A stretch of 64,000 nt of DNA from Macrosoma leucophasiata (GCA_036365455.1 JAWQUS010000009.1:3750001-3814000); one strand, 5' to 3'. Shown: positions 44,763 to 55,600, counted from the stretch's first letter. Notes: generated by a model from the letters alone, not told the origin. Program-made: numbers and translations.

Positions 44763-46101
44763 TCATTGATTTTTTCAGCAGGGGCCGGATCTGACCTGCG
44801 AGTTTAATAACATATAGTGTTTCTTCAATGGACAGTTGTTCGTCCGTCGAAGGCACTGTGGTCTGAGTGGGTATTGGGCCCATGCGGGGAGGGGGACCAA
44901 AAGTTTGGGGGATGGGGCCTGTAGGCTTAAGGCCTGGGAAGTGTGATGGATTTAGGTTGAATTGTTTGCCTTGAGTGGGCGGGGGATGCGGCCGAAGGCC
45001 CTGTGGCTGAGGGCCTGAGTACGTCTGGGTAGTGCCAGCGACGTTTGCCCAGCCGCGGCCGTTCGTCATGTTCGAAACGAATTGACGAGGCTTGGCTGGG
45101 ATGTGTTTGGGTGTGGGGCGTTGGAGGCGCTCACGGCGCTCCCTCACCGCCGCCAGATATGTCTGGCGTTGTGGACACTGCCTGTAGGAGGCAGCGTGGG
45201 GTCCGCCGCAGTTACAGCAGCAGACCTGCTCGTCTGCACTCTTGGTGCAGTCCGCAGTCAGATGTGAGCCAGTGCACTTGACGCACCTCACCGGCCGGCG
45301 GCAGTTGCGCTCGGCGTGGCCAAAGGTTTGGCATCTGGAACACATAGTTCCGAATTTGTTATTATATTTGTATTTGTATATCCGGACCGTTTGGTCCAGG
45401 ACATACTTGATTTTTCTGAATGCTCCGATGTCCGCGGTCCTGGGGAGCGTGATTTGGAAGCGCGGTACTGCGACTTCCTCGTCTCCCTTGAAGAGGGAGA
45501 CTTTGAGGGGTTCGAACCCCTTCTCGGTGAGGGCTTGGGCAAGCTCCTCACACGAGGTGTAATACAGCCCACTCAGTACCGATACATGTGGGCGGTCTGT
45601 CCTGTCGGTGAATGTGTGGAATTTGAGAAGGGGGATGGCCTGAAGGGCCGCAAAAGCCTTGTCCTTGTCAGCCTTGGTCTGCAAGGACAGCTGGGCAGCC
45701 GCGGGCTGCATTTTAAAGTTGAAGTTCTTTAGGCCGGCATCAATTAGTAGCGCTCGGCATTTAGGATAATCAAAAGACACGTCTCTGGTAATAATAATAG
45801 GTGTAGGCTTTGCCTTGGAGGGCGCAGCCGGTACCTGGGCTCCCGGTGTTTCCTCTACCGGGAGTTTCTCGTAAAAGTTGGCCAGCTTGATGGGCCTGGG
45901 GCCTTGCGGTGGGCGCGGCTGGGCAGCGCGGCGGCGGGATACGGTGATCCACTCTGGGAGGCCGGCTCTCACCGGCGGCGATCCCTGCTCGTTCAGCGGC
46001 GGGGAAAGAGGACTCTCCATGTCCTCGTCGGCAACGCGCACCTTGGTCGTTGTGACGTTGGGCGGGCTCTCGCAGCCCCTCTTCATTCTGCGAAAACACA
46101 C
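44713..46101 (-). CDS. Family C ORF1, gag-like protein (462 aa, copy 2)
   Basis: RNA-binding protein of the element. Pro-rich N-terminus, then a Jockey-type pre-knuckle domain at about 105-245 (FHTFTDRTDRPHVSVLSGL). Three knuckles: Cys254/Cys257/His262/Cys267, Cys273/Cys276/His280/Cys285 and Cys295/Cys298/His302/Cys309. A Pro/Gly-rich stretch leads to a C-terminal helical segment (IEETLYVIKLAGQIRPLLKK). Met6 (46086) is an alternative start. It is clearly different from the family B ORF1. Confidence 0.9.
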   Translation of the reverse strand: MCFRRMKRGCESPPNVTTTKVRVADEDMESPLSPPLNEQGSPPVRAGLPEWITVSRRRAAQPRPPQGPRPIKLANFYEKLPVEETPGAQVPAAPSKAKPTPIIITRDVSFDYPKCRALLIDAGLKNFNFKMQPAAAQLSLQTKADKDKAFAALQAIPLLKFHTFTDRTDRPHVSVLSGLYYTSCEELAQALTEKGFEPLKVSLFKGDEEVAVPRFQITLPRTADIGAFRKIKYVLDQTVRIYKYKYNNKFGTMCSRCQTFGHAERNCRRPVRCVKCTGSHLTADCTKSADEQVCCCNCGGPHAASYRQCPQRQTYLAAVRERRERLQRPTPKHIPAKPRQFVSNMTNGRGWANVAGTTQTYSGPQPQGLRPHPPPTQGKQFNLNPSHFPGLKPTGPIPQTFGPPPRMGPIPTQTTVPSTDEQLSIEETLYVIKLAGQIRPLLKKSMTLEEQLFVVLQFTSRA

Positions 46102-46320
46102 AGAGCACTATTGAGTTATTTTTATTCTATGTGAAACACTCCTGAAATTTATCGCGCCAATAGTTGGCGCGCGCCTTTGAGGCGAAAGAACCGTTAAGTA
46201 ACGGTTATTTGCGATGGGTAAAAGCGCGCGAAAACTTGTGAGTGCGTATATCTATACAAGGTAGTGGCCGAGTGAAACACGTCCGCTCGGTCACAACGCT
46301 CGAATTCTCTCTCTCTGAAC
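46102..46320 (-). other. Family C 5' UTR with three consecutive hairpins, copy 2
   Basis: Perfect stems at 46153-46160/46164-46171 (8 bp, 3-nt loop), 46172-46176/46180-46184 (5 bp) and 46190-46196/46199-46205 (7 bp). The element-specific sequence begins at ATTCGAGCG in sense; bases 46306-46320 are specific to this copy. Confidence 0.7.
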
Positions 46321-46333
46321 TGTGTGAGCCTGA
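46321..46333. repeat. Target site duplication, right copy, family C at H4
   Basis: tgtgtgagcctga, followed by gaaggcacggtggcc of the H4 promoter. Confidence 0.94.
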
Positions 46334-46869
46334 GAAGGCACGGTGGCCTTTTATTTGCTCAACGTGGACGAATGAAGGGAGCGGTGCGGAGGAGAGGAGA
46401 GGAGGCGAGGCGCGGTGTTGTGTGGTGCGACACGGTTAGGGGGAGGGGATGGGGGGGGGGATACTTTTAGAAAGATAGATAGATTCTAGTGCATTAGATT
46501 CAACGTAAATAATAATTCCAAATAGGTATAGTGTATTTACCATTTTTACCATTTACCATCTACAAGTTAGTTAGATAACTGTATGTGTAGCTATTGAGTA
46601 TGTAATATAACGTTAACTTTACACATAACGACGTTATATACATACCCATACATAACGAAACTGGCTGGCTGATATATATATATATATATTATTTATTTAT
46701 TTATTTATTTACTTACTTACTTACTTACTTTTTTTTTTATATAATTAATTAGTACTTATACTAACTTATGTATTGCTTCGTTTCTACACATATAACCTAT
46801 ATTTTTTTTTTTTTTTTTTGCAACGTCCGAACGCGCAGAAACTTTTGTATTGTGTCACGAATTATTTGC
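46334..46869. other. Stranded H4 promoter and H4-H3 spacer, unit 4
   Basis: H4 TATA-like box, G-rich run, TA/TTTA/CTTA repeats and T run, then the H3 stem-loop. No gene is supported. Confidence 0.8.
46348..46355 (-). promoter_or_regulatory. H4 TATA box, unit 4 (cut off from H4)
   Basis: AATAAAAG in gene sense. The element's 5' end is 36 bp from its first base. Confidence 0.75.
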
Positions 46870-46885
46870 GGCCCTGAAAAGGGCC
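46870..46885 (-). terminator. Histone mRNA 3' stem-loop, H3 unit 4
   Basis: GGCCCTTTTCAGGGCC in gene sense. Confidence 0.94.
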
Positions 46886-46932
46886 TTTTTTTTTTGTTTA
46901 GGTAGAGGTAGGTAATATTACCATGTACTTTT

Positions 46933-47379
<447 letters not shown>

Positions 47380-47446
47380 TTAATTAAGGAACAACGAGCC
47401 GAGTTGTTTACTAACGCGTCCGTCCAACGTACCTACGGTCGAATCT

Positions 47447-47460
47447 CTGAACGCTTCGCG
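47447..47460. repeat. Target site duplication, left copy, family C at H3
   Basis: ctgaacgcttcgcg (14 bp); partner at 52493-52506. It contains the 10-bp family B duplication and ends at the same nick. Confidence 0.94.
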
Positions 47461-47844
47461 AAAAAAAAAAAAAAATTCAATTTCGAATTTCTATATTTAG
47501 GTGTGATAGTTATTTACAAATCATTACTTAAGAATAGCTTAACTAATGACAATATTGATCTTAGTTTCTAGGTATAAGAATACTTAATCCTACGACCCTA
47601 TATAATGCAAATTAAATTATACAAAACTACTTTCCCGGATATGATATTTGTGATATTTACATGTTCTTAAGTTGTTTGCTAGGAAACATAAGAAAACCTA
47701 GCTTAGTGCTATTGAGCTTAACCTATGACTAGAGGGGAGGTGATGGATGATATTATGTACAATGAGGGAATTGTTATTATACTAACAATTGTTGGTGGGG
47801 TTGTTTGGGGTAGGAGATGTGTGGGGTGATGATGTCTAAAGACG

Positions 47845-47955
47845 AGGGAGGGGGGGGGGGGGGCGAGGGGAGGGGGGGGGGGCTGAGGGGTGAGGGGTGA
47901 GGGCAGGGGGGCGAGGGGAGGGGGGGCTGAGGGGTGAGGGCAGGGGGGAGCGGAA
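47845..47955. repeat. G-rich (plus strand) tract in family C 3' UTR, copy 3
   Basis: Third version of the tract, again with different G-run lengths. Confidence 0.8.
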
Positions 47956-48106
47956 GGTGTATTTACAAGGAGGATGAGGGGAATGAAACACTGTCGCCTA
48001 CCTTTATACAATTCAATTTTCTAATGACTTAGCTTTATTTATTAAATATTACTCTAAACCAACTACAGGTTGGTTGTACATTCATTATGTTTTTTGTATA
48101 ATTTAA

Positions 48107-50944
48107 TCATGAACTCGTGTGTGCCCGGTGAGTGTCGGGGAAGTGTTCTGATAGTTCTATAAATTTATGGTGTGGGAACGGGTATTTATAGCGCGCGAGG
48201 GATAGGCAGTACTCCGTGAGGTGTCTATTTTTGCACGTATTCCGAAGTGCCGGGTTTCCTTTTCCCTTATTGATACGCAAAAGCGTTCTGTAGAATACAG
48301 CGGACGCGTTATGTATATATTTATGTATTGGCAGAATGCCGTGTCTAGCATGAAGACGTTTTAAATTTGTTCGCGGGTGAGTCCGGTATATGATGCGTAA
48401 TGCTTTATTTTGTATTGTTTGAAGGTTTTTTATATGTGTATGAGCGGCGTTGTTCCATACCGGACACGCGTAAGTTATGATAGGGCGTATGTATGACTGG
48501 TATAGTATACGTTTGTTATGAGTGGATAAAAGGGAATTTTTATTAAATATTAGCCGTAAGGCACTCATGCCGGTGAGTGCTTTAGACTTTGTTGCATTAA
48601 TGTGGGGCCTCCATTTTAGTTTGTGATCGAGTGTTAGACCCAGGTATTTAACTTGGTTCTTCCACTCGATCGTCTGTCCGTTAATGTTTAGTCTCGGGAG
48701 TGAGCTACTTGTTATATGACGTTTAGTGAAATAAATAGCTTCGGTTTTATTTTCATTTACTTTGAGTTTCCACTTATTAAAATAATTGGTAGTGGTAAGG
48801 AGGGCTTTGTTTAGTTTGTTTTTGATCGAGTTATGTTTTGACCCCGAAGCTAGGTAGGCAGTGTCGTCAGCATATAGGGTCAGGACAGTGCCAGGGGTTT
48901 TTGGGATGTCATTTATAAAGACTGCAAATAATTTAGGTGCTAGTATGGAGCCCTGGGGCACGCCCGCCACCACGGGGTGGGGGGGTGATAGAGCATTTTT
49001 AACTTTAACTTTAATAATTCTGTTAGTGAGGAATGATTTAATCAGCTGGCAGTATTCATAGGGAGTTTCTGCCAGTATCAGTTTGTGTATTAAGCCTTCG
49101 TGCCATACGGTGTCGAAGGCTTTTTCCAGGTCTAGTAGTACCATACCAGTGTCGTAGTTTCTGTTGGCGGAGAGTTGTACGTGCTCCACGACCCTTGCCA
49201 GTTGGTGTGTAGTTGCGTGTGACCTTCGGAAACCAAATTGTTCGTCAGGTAGACAATTTTCGATGTGTGAGTGAATTCTGTTTTGAATTAGATTTTCCAG
49301 AATTTTACTCATAGTACATAAAAGACTAATTGGCCTGTAACTGGCCGGCAATGTGGGGTCTTTGCCTGGTTTATGAATCGGAAATATAACGGCTATTTTC
49401 CAAGTTGTGGGGAAGTACATTAATCTAAAGCAAGCTGTATAGATATTAGCTAGGTAGTCAATAGCCTTGGATGGTAAGTGTTTTAGAAGTATATTTTGGA
49501 TGTCATCGTGGCCTGGGGCCTTGCGTGGTTTAATATATCTAAGTATACATCTAATCTCGCGTGAATAAACTGGCAGGGGGGCGGGGGGCCCGTGAGTGTT
49601 ATTTAGCTGGCTAGTCGATTCTAGCACTGTTGTTTCTATGTCAGGGTCGCGGTACCCAGTGGTCAAGCGATGTTGACTTTCGTAATTTGTACCTAGCGCT
49701 TCTGCTTTCTCAGCATCCGTTAGGGCCGGCCCGTTTGGAGTGTTGAAGCATGGCAGAGGTGTGTAAGTTGTTTTTAAGCGGCGCGAAAATTGCCAGAGTG
49801 AATTGTCTTTAGTATTTAGTTTTTCAACTTTATTATTCCACTCGTTGCTGGCAAGTGCTTTGATTTTAAAGTTAATTTGATTTTGGAGTGAATTAATCAC
49901 ATAATTAAATCGTGTGGTGTGTAGCCTTTGCCTTTGATGACGAATTTGGTTTTTTAATTTTATTAGTCGCGAGATGTGCGCAGGCAGTTTTTGTGTGGGT
50001 TTTTGTTTTAGTGTAGGGACGGAGTTAGACCTAGCCGAAGTGATGCAGTCTGTCAGTGTGTCTATTGCGCTGTCTATTTGCGCAGTCTGATTTAATGTTA
50101 GTGAACCGGGGGATGGGAGGGTGTAATTTATTTGTACTTTAAACTGATCCCAATCGGCCTCTCCGTATTTAAAAATGGGGCGGGAGGGGCGTGTTATGGG
50201 GGAATTTAGTTCAAATATTATGGGACAGTGATCGGATAGAATATCTAGGGTCGTGGGGTCCGTTATGTCAGTGATGTTTTTAGCTAAAGTGAGCTGTAGT
50301 TTGGCGGCAGAGTGCCGGGGGTTGGCGGGATAGTGGGTCGGCTTGTCAGGAATGAGCAAGTCAAAGTCGTGACCCGTAAGATAGTTAAAGAGTCGCCTGC
50401 CATTGTGATTAGCCCCCGGGCTATCCCAATGATTATGGCGGGCGTTGAAATCGCCGGAGCATATGACTTTAGTATCTAGGGAGAGAGCTTTCCCTATTGC
50501 AGTAGTTATTCTATTGTCTTGTTTGGGACAATAGAAACTTACTAAAGTGATTTCAGGTTGTCTGTATTGAGATTCTAACTTAATAGCGATCATCTCACAA
50601 ACCTCATGATCCACCGGCGGTAGGAGGTAGTGTGGGATGTCGTTTTTAATAAGGATGGCTACTCCGCCTGAGGCTTGGGTCGTAGTGACCCTGTCTCTTC
50701 GGTAGCATGAGTAGCCCGGAAATGAGATGCGTTCGTTACTTTTAAGATGAGTTTCTTGAATGAGAGCAATGTCTATGTGGTGTGTACCTAGCAAGTGTGT
50801 GAGTTCACGTTTCTTACAACGAATACCGTTAATGTTAAGTGACGCGACCCTTTTCCTGCGGGGCGCGTCGCTTGGGGATGTCGATGCGTCCTCTTCAAGC
50901 TCTGCTGGTGAATTGGAGCACGACGAACAGCTGTTCCTCGAGCG
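48107..50944 (-). CDS. Family C ORF2, endonuclease/reverse transcriptase (945-codon open frame, copy 3)
   Basis: Same protein as the copy at 41925-44762, including GDFNARH, LSDHCPI and YADD. One visible silent-type difference (actgatccc for actggtccc). It again opens without an ATG and overlaps ORF1 by 50 nt. Confidence 0.9.
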   Translation of the reverse strand, partial: RSRNSCSSCSNSPAELEEDASTSPSDAPRRKRVASLNINGIRCKKRELTHLLGTHHIDIALIQETHLKSNERISFPGYSCYRRDRVTTTQASGGVAILIKNDIPHYLLPPVDHEVCEMIAIKLESQYRQPEITLVSFYCPKQDNRITTAIGKALSLDTKVICSGDFNARHNHWDSPGANHNGRRLFNYLTGHDFDLLIPDKPTHYPANPRHSAAKLQLTLAKNITDITDPTTLDILSDHCPIIFELNSPITRPSRPIFKYGEADWDQFKVQINYTLPSPGSLTLNQTAQIDSAIDTLTDCITSARSNSVPTLKQKPTQKLPAHISRLIKLKNQIRHQRQRLHTTRFNYVINSLQNQINFKIKALASNEWNNKVEKLNTKDNSLWQFSRRLKTTYTPLPCFNTPNGPALTDAEKAEALGTNYESQHRLTTGYRDPDIETTVLESTSQLNNTHGPPAPLPVYSREIRCILRYIKPRKAPGHDDIQNILLKHLPSKAIDYLANIYTACFRLMYFPTTWKIAVIFPIHKPGKDPTLPASYRPISLLCTMSKILENLIQNRIHSHIENCLPDEQFGFRRSHATTHQLARVVEHVQLSANRNYDTGMVLLDLEKAFDTVWHEGLIHKLILAETPYEYCQLIKSFLTNRIIKVKVKNALSPPHPVVAGVPQGSILAPKLFAVFINDIPKTPGTVLTLYADDTAYLASGSKHNSIKNKLNKALLTTTNYFNKWKLKVNENKTEAIYFTKRHITSSSLPRLNINGQTIEWKNQVKYLGLTLDHKLKWRPHINATKSKALTGMSALRLIFNKNSLLSTHNKRILYQSYIRPIITYACPVWNNAAHTHIKNLQTIQNKALRIIYRTHPRTNLKRLHARHGILPIHKYIHNASAVFYRTLLRINKGKGNPALRNTCKNRHLTEYCLSLARYKYPFPHHKFIELSEHFPDTHRAHTSS

Positions 50945-52283
50945 TCATTGATTTTTTCAGCAGGGGCCGGATCTGACCTGCGAGTTTAATAACATATAGT
51001 GTTTCTTCAATGGACAGTTGTTCGTCCGTCGAAGGCACTGTGGTCTGAGTGGGTATTGGGCCCATGCGGGGAGGGGGACCAAAAGTTTGGGGGATGGGGC
51101 CTGTAGGCTTAAGGCCTGGGAAGTGTGATGGATTTAGGTTGAATTGTTTGCCTTGAGTGGGCGGGGGATGCGGCCGAAGGCCCTGTGGCTGAGGGCCTGA
51201 GTACGTCTGGGTAGTGCCAGCGACGTTTGCCCAGCCGCGGCCGTTCGTCATGTTCGAAACGAATTGACGAGGCTTGGCTGGGATGTGTTTGGGTGTGGGG
51301 CGTTGGAGGCGCTCACGGCGCTCCCTCACCGCCGCCAGATAAGTCTGGCGTTGTGGACACTGCCTGTAGGAGGCAGCGTGGGGTCCGCCGCAGTTACAGC
51401 AGCAGACCTGCTCGTCTGCACTCTTGGTGCAGTCCGCAGTCAGATGTGAGCCAGTGCACTTGACGCACCTCACCGGCCGGCGGCAGTTGCGCTCGGCGTG
51501 GCCAAAGGTTTGGCATCTGGAACACATAGTTCCGAATTTGTTATTATATTTGTATTTGTATATCCGGACCGTTTGGTCCAGGACATACTTGATTTTTCTG
51601 AATGCTCCGATGTCCGCGGTCCTGGGGAGCGTGATTTGGAAGCGCGGTACTGCGACTTCCTCGTCTCCCTTGAAGAGGGAGACTTTGAGGGGTTCGAACC
51701 CCTTCTCGGTGAGGGCTTGGGCAAGCTCCTCACACGAGGTGTAATACAGCCCACTCAGTACCGATACATGTGGGCGGTCTGTCCTGTCGGTGAATGTGTG
51801 GAATTTGAGAAGGGGGATGGCCTGAAGGGCCGCAAAAGCCTTGTCCTTGTCAGCCTTGGTCTGCAAGGACAGCTGGGCAGCCGCGGGCTGCATTTTAAAG
51901 TTGAAGTTCTTTAGGCCGGCATCAATTAGTAGCGCTCGGCATTTAGGATAATCAAAAGACACGTCTCTGGTAATAATAATAGGTGTAGGCTTTGCCTTGG
52001 AGGGCGCAGCCGGTACCTGGGCTCCCGGTGTTTCCTCTACCGGGAGTTTCTCGTAAAAGTTGGCCAGCTTGATGGGCCTGGGGCCTTGCGGTGGGCGCGG
52101 CTGGGCAGCGCGGCGGCGGGATACGGTGATCCACTCTGGGAGGCCGGCTCTCACCGGCGGCGATCCCTGCTCGTTCAGCGGCGGGGAAAGAGGACTCTCC
52201 ATGTCCTCGTCGGCAACGCGCACCTTGGTCGTTGTGACGTTGGGCGGGCTCTCGCAGCCCCTCTTCATTCTGCGAAAACACAC
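50895..52283 (-). CDS. Family C ORF1, gag-like protein (462 aa, copy 3)
   Basis: Same 462-residue product as copy 2, three knuckles at 254-309 intact. Confidence 0.9.
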   Translation of the reverse strand: MCFRRMKRGCESPPNVTTTKVRVADEDMESPLSPPLNEQGSPPVRAGLPEWITVSRRRAAQPRPPQGPRPIKLANFYEKLPVEETPGAQVPAAPSKAKPTPIIITRDVSFDYPKCRALLIDAGLKNFNFKMQPAAAQLSLQTKADKDKAFAALQAIPLLKFHTFTDRTDRPHVSVLSGLYYTSCEELAQALTEKGFEPLKVSLFKGDEEVAVPRFQITLPRTADIGAFRKIKYVLDQTVRIYKYKYNNKFGTMCSRCQTFGHAERNCRRPVRCVKCTGSHLTADCTKSADEQVCCCNCGGPHAASYRQCPQRQTYLAAVRERRERLQRPTPKHIPAKPRQFVSNMTNGRGWANVAGTTQTYSGPQPQGLRPHPPPTQGKQFNLNPSHFPGLKPTGPIPQTFGPPPRMGPIPTQTTVPSTDEQLSIEETLYVIKLAGQIRPLLKKSMTLEEQLFVVLQFTSRA

Positions 52284-52492
52284 AGAGCACTATTGAGTTA
52301 TTTTTATTCTATGTGAAACACTCCTGAAATTTATCGCGCCAATAGTTGGCGCGCGCCTTTGAGGCGAAAGAACCGTTAAGTAACGGTTATTTGCGATGGG
52401 TAAAAGCGCGCGAAAACTTGTGAGTGCGTATATCTATACAAGGTAGTGGCCGAGTGAAACACGTCCGCTCGGTCACAACGCTCGAATAGCTC
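52284..52492 (-). other. Family C 5' UTR, copy 3
   Basis: Same three hairpins at 52335-52353, 52354-52366 and 52372-52387. The last five bases (52488-52492) are not shared with copy 2. Confidence 0.7.
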
Positions 52493-52505
52493 CTGAACGC
52501 TTCGC

Positions 52506-52506
<1 letters not shown>
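52493..52506. repeat. Shared duplication between families C and B, unit 4
   Basis: ctgaacgcttcgcg: right duplication of family C, whose last 10 bp are also the left duplication of family B. Only these 14 bp separate the two elements. Confidence 0.95.
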
Positions 52507-52544
<38 letters not shown>

Positions 52545-52612
52545 CGAATGGACAGTGTTACTGTTGGCAAAGTGCCTCTACAGTGTAACCGGACAAAAGA
52601 GGCGCATAGCTC

Positions 52613-55600
52613 CTATGGGAGCTCGGCCTGGATTAACGTAGTTGGCACTTCAGCGCGAGTGCCTTGCGGCCGCACTGTAGTGCCCACTGCGTGGGGAGAA
52701 GGTGGCGACGAGCCTAAGGGCACCTCCGAACGAGGTACGGGCCTCGGCTTAGGGCGTCTGCCAGGGGGGGTTAAAACTCGGCTCGGACTTGACCCGCGCA
52801 CGGCAGAACGTGCGCTGGTCGTGAGAAATAAGGGTCCTCGTCGGCGCCGGCGCGGACGGTGTATCGATGTGGTGTGTGACTGTGTGTTCAGTGTGCGGGA
52901 GTCCTCTTCTGACAGAGGGGGGTTATTGACGGTAAAATCGTCATCGGGGTCGCCAAGTACATGGCGAGGCCTTCTAGTGACCTTCCTCCGGGAAGTTGAG
53001 GGGATATTTTTAGGAATGTAGTCGCACGCTTGTACGACTAGTGGGTTCGGGTGGTGCGGTGCTTTGTCAAAGTAGCGTCGCGACGCGCACTTAAAGTAGT
53101 GAGATATCGTTGGTAACTCGAGGTCTTTATGAAGATCTATATTGCGAACGTATCGGGGCGCGCCCGTTGCGATTCGCATGAATCGGTTTTGAATCCTCTG
53201 TAGTTTATCGATATTCGTTTTACTAGTGTGCGCGAAAGCGACGCTAGCATAGGACATTATAGGACGTATACAAGCTTTGTAAATTGTCACTTTATGACGA
53301 AGTGCCATTTTACTAGCTTTTCCTATAAGTGGATAGAGGCGACCTAGTACGAAGGCCGCACGGTTTCGGACCACTTTTATGTGCTCCGCGAAAGTCATGG
53401 TGGAGTTAAATGTGACACCTAGGTATTTGACAGTTTTTTGCCATGGTATTGGCTTGTCATACATAGTAATTTCCCTTGGTCTAAGGGACGGGATGGGATG
53501 GGACTCAGTTGCGCCGCGGTAGAACACCACGGCTGCACTTTTAAGAGGATTGACGTCTATGCGCCATAGGCGAAACCATTTTCCAAGCTTCCTGGCGGCT
53601 TTTTGGAGACGTTCAGTGGCACGATCTAAATTCCTGCCGGTCGTATATAGAGCGGTATCATCCGCGAAAAGCGCTAATTCTACCTTACGTGGGCGAGGTA
53701 CATCACTAGTAAATAGTGAGTACAATAGAGGGGAGAGCGCTGAGCCTTGCGGCACACCAGCTCGAAGAGGTCGGGAAGTAGATAGGGTACCTTCTACCCT
53801 GTATCTGAATGTGCGATTTGTGAGATAATCGCTTATTAGTCTTACTAGTCGGTCGGGCACCCCTAACCGGTAGAGCTTACAAATAAGCCCTTGGTGCCAC
53901 ACTTTATCAAATGCCTTGGCGACATCGAAAAAGAGGGCTGCGGTTGGATGGGGTCTTCGAAACTGGAGACCGGTCAGGATGTGCTCCGTCAGACGGTGCA
54001 CTTGATGAACGCACGAGTGTTTTGGTCTAAAACCGAACTGCTCGTCCATCAGTATCTTTTTAGTGAGTGCCACTTCTTTTAATCTAGCTAGTATAAGCTT
54101 TTCGAAAATTTTGCCTAAAGTGTTAAGCAAGCTAATAGGGCGGTAACTGGACGGTTCGGTACGGGGCTTGCCCGGTTTGTGAATACCGATAACCGTTGCC
54201 GCTTTCCAGATGTTCGGAAATGCGCAGTTACTTAATAGTACATTGTAAATGCAGACGAGTAAGTATAATAATGCGGGGGAGAGATGTTTAACCATTTTAT
54301 TGGTAATACCATCTTCCCCGGGAGATTTTTTACTATGTAAATGGTGCACTATCTCCGTGACTTCCTCTAGGGTGACAGGGGGGATCGGATCGCCATCAGG
54401 GGGACGAGACAGTGCGGTCTCTACTTCCCTTTCCACCTCTTTGCGGTGTTTGGCATTTATTGGCGCTGTACTTGGTGTACATTGCGCTTCCAGACTGTCA
54501 GCTAAGCATTCGGCTTTTTCTGAGTCGTCAAACGCAGGTACGTTTGTATTGGGACGGTTTAGGGGGGGCATGGTATTAAATACGTCGACCCCGATATATC
54601 GAGCAAAGCCCCAGTAAGCCTGGTGGCCCGGCTCGAGTTCGGACGTCTTTTTCCCCCACTGATCGTTGCGGATCTCGGTCATGCGCTCTTTAACCTCTCT
54701 TTCGAGGGAGCGCAATGTCCTCCGGCACTCTTCGGTGGGGTACGTATCGTATGCTCTGATGGCGGCTCTTTTTTCCGTGATCAGCTCTCTGACATCCTCC
54801 GGGAGCTCCCAGCGACGATCGTTCGCCACTACGATCTCCCTTGAGCAGTCTTTGACGACTGTCTGGATGTGAGCAGTCACTAAATCAATAGCAGAGTTAG
54901 CGTCGTCTAGCGACTCTATATTGTCGGGGATTTGGTCAAGGAGTGGGGAGCTGGTGGCCTCAAAGGCGTCTCCCAGTCTTCCCCAGTCAATGATGGTCTT
55001 GGTCTTAGGGACCGCCGCCTCAGGCTGACCCAAGTGGATCAAAACTGGCCTGTGATCTGAGTCCAGGTCGTGTATGGTTTCAATGGAACGAAGGGTTAGC
55101 GTAACCCCCTTCAGAACAGAAATATCTAATACATCGGGTCTACAATTTATATTATATGGATAATGAGTAGGCTCTATTGGTCCACAAATTTCATAATTAA
55201 AGACGTCAGTCAGTCCGTCTAGCTTTCGACCGTTACTATTGGTGACGGCAGAGTTCCAACGTGTATGCTTACTGTTTAGGTCGCCGCCTATGAATACGGC
55301 GCTACCTAGATCGAATAGAGCCTCCAGGTCGTCTCTGAGGATTGTCTTTAGTGGGCTTAGGTAAGCCGACACTATGACTAACGGACTGTGACCTGTCATT
55401 GCTATCTTACACACTGAGGCCTCGATATTCTCCAATTGTGGAGTTTCGAGGGGAACACAGTGTAGGCTATTTTTGTAATAAATGATGGTCCCACCGCCGC
55501 GTTTATTTAACCTATCGTTCCGCACCGAACGATAGTTCGCGATCTTAGGGGTGCTTCTAGCCGGAGCTAAGAATGTTTCCTGTATTAGGAAGACATCTAT

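Larger units (their letters stand above)
41281..46320 (-). mobile_element. Family C non-LTR retrotransposon, full-length copy in the H4 core promoter
   Basis: 5,040 bp with a 13-bp target duplication. Minus-strand order: 5' UTR with three hairpins, ORF1, ORF2 (overlapping in a different frame), a roughly 640-bp 3' UTR with a C-rich tract, and an oligo(T) end (A10 at 41281-41290 on the plus strand). Both frames are intact. The 3' junction is 22 bp from the first base of the H4 TATA-like box. The sense 5' end reads GTTCAGAGAGAGAGA before ATTCGAGCG; GTTCAGAGA equals the H3 start-site sequence, which suggests this copy was reverse transcribed from an RNA started at an H3 promoter. Confidence 0.94.
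47461..52492 (-). mobile_element. Family C non-LTR retrotransposon, full-length copy in the H3 core promoter
   Basis: 5,032 bp with a 14-bp duplication. Same organisation as the copy at H4, with only scattered substitutions (for example agataagtc for agatatgtc in ORF1). Its plus-strand terminal A run is 15 nt against about 10 in the other copies. The sense 5' end reads GAGCT before the shared ATTCGAGCG. The 3' junction uses the same base boundary as family B in units 1 and 3. Confidence 0.94.

Noticed and set aside
52484..52495. Match between family C copy 3 5' end (AGGAGCTAT) and family B 3' UTR as template switching
   Set aside because: Only about 9 nt, partly made of the target sequence; chance cannot be excluded.
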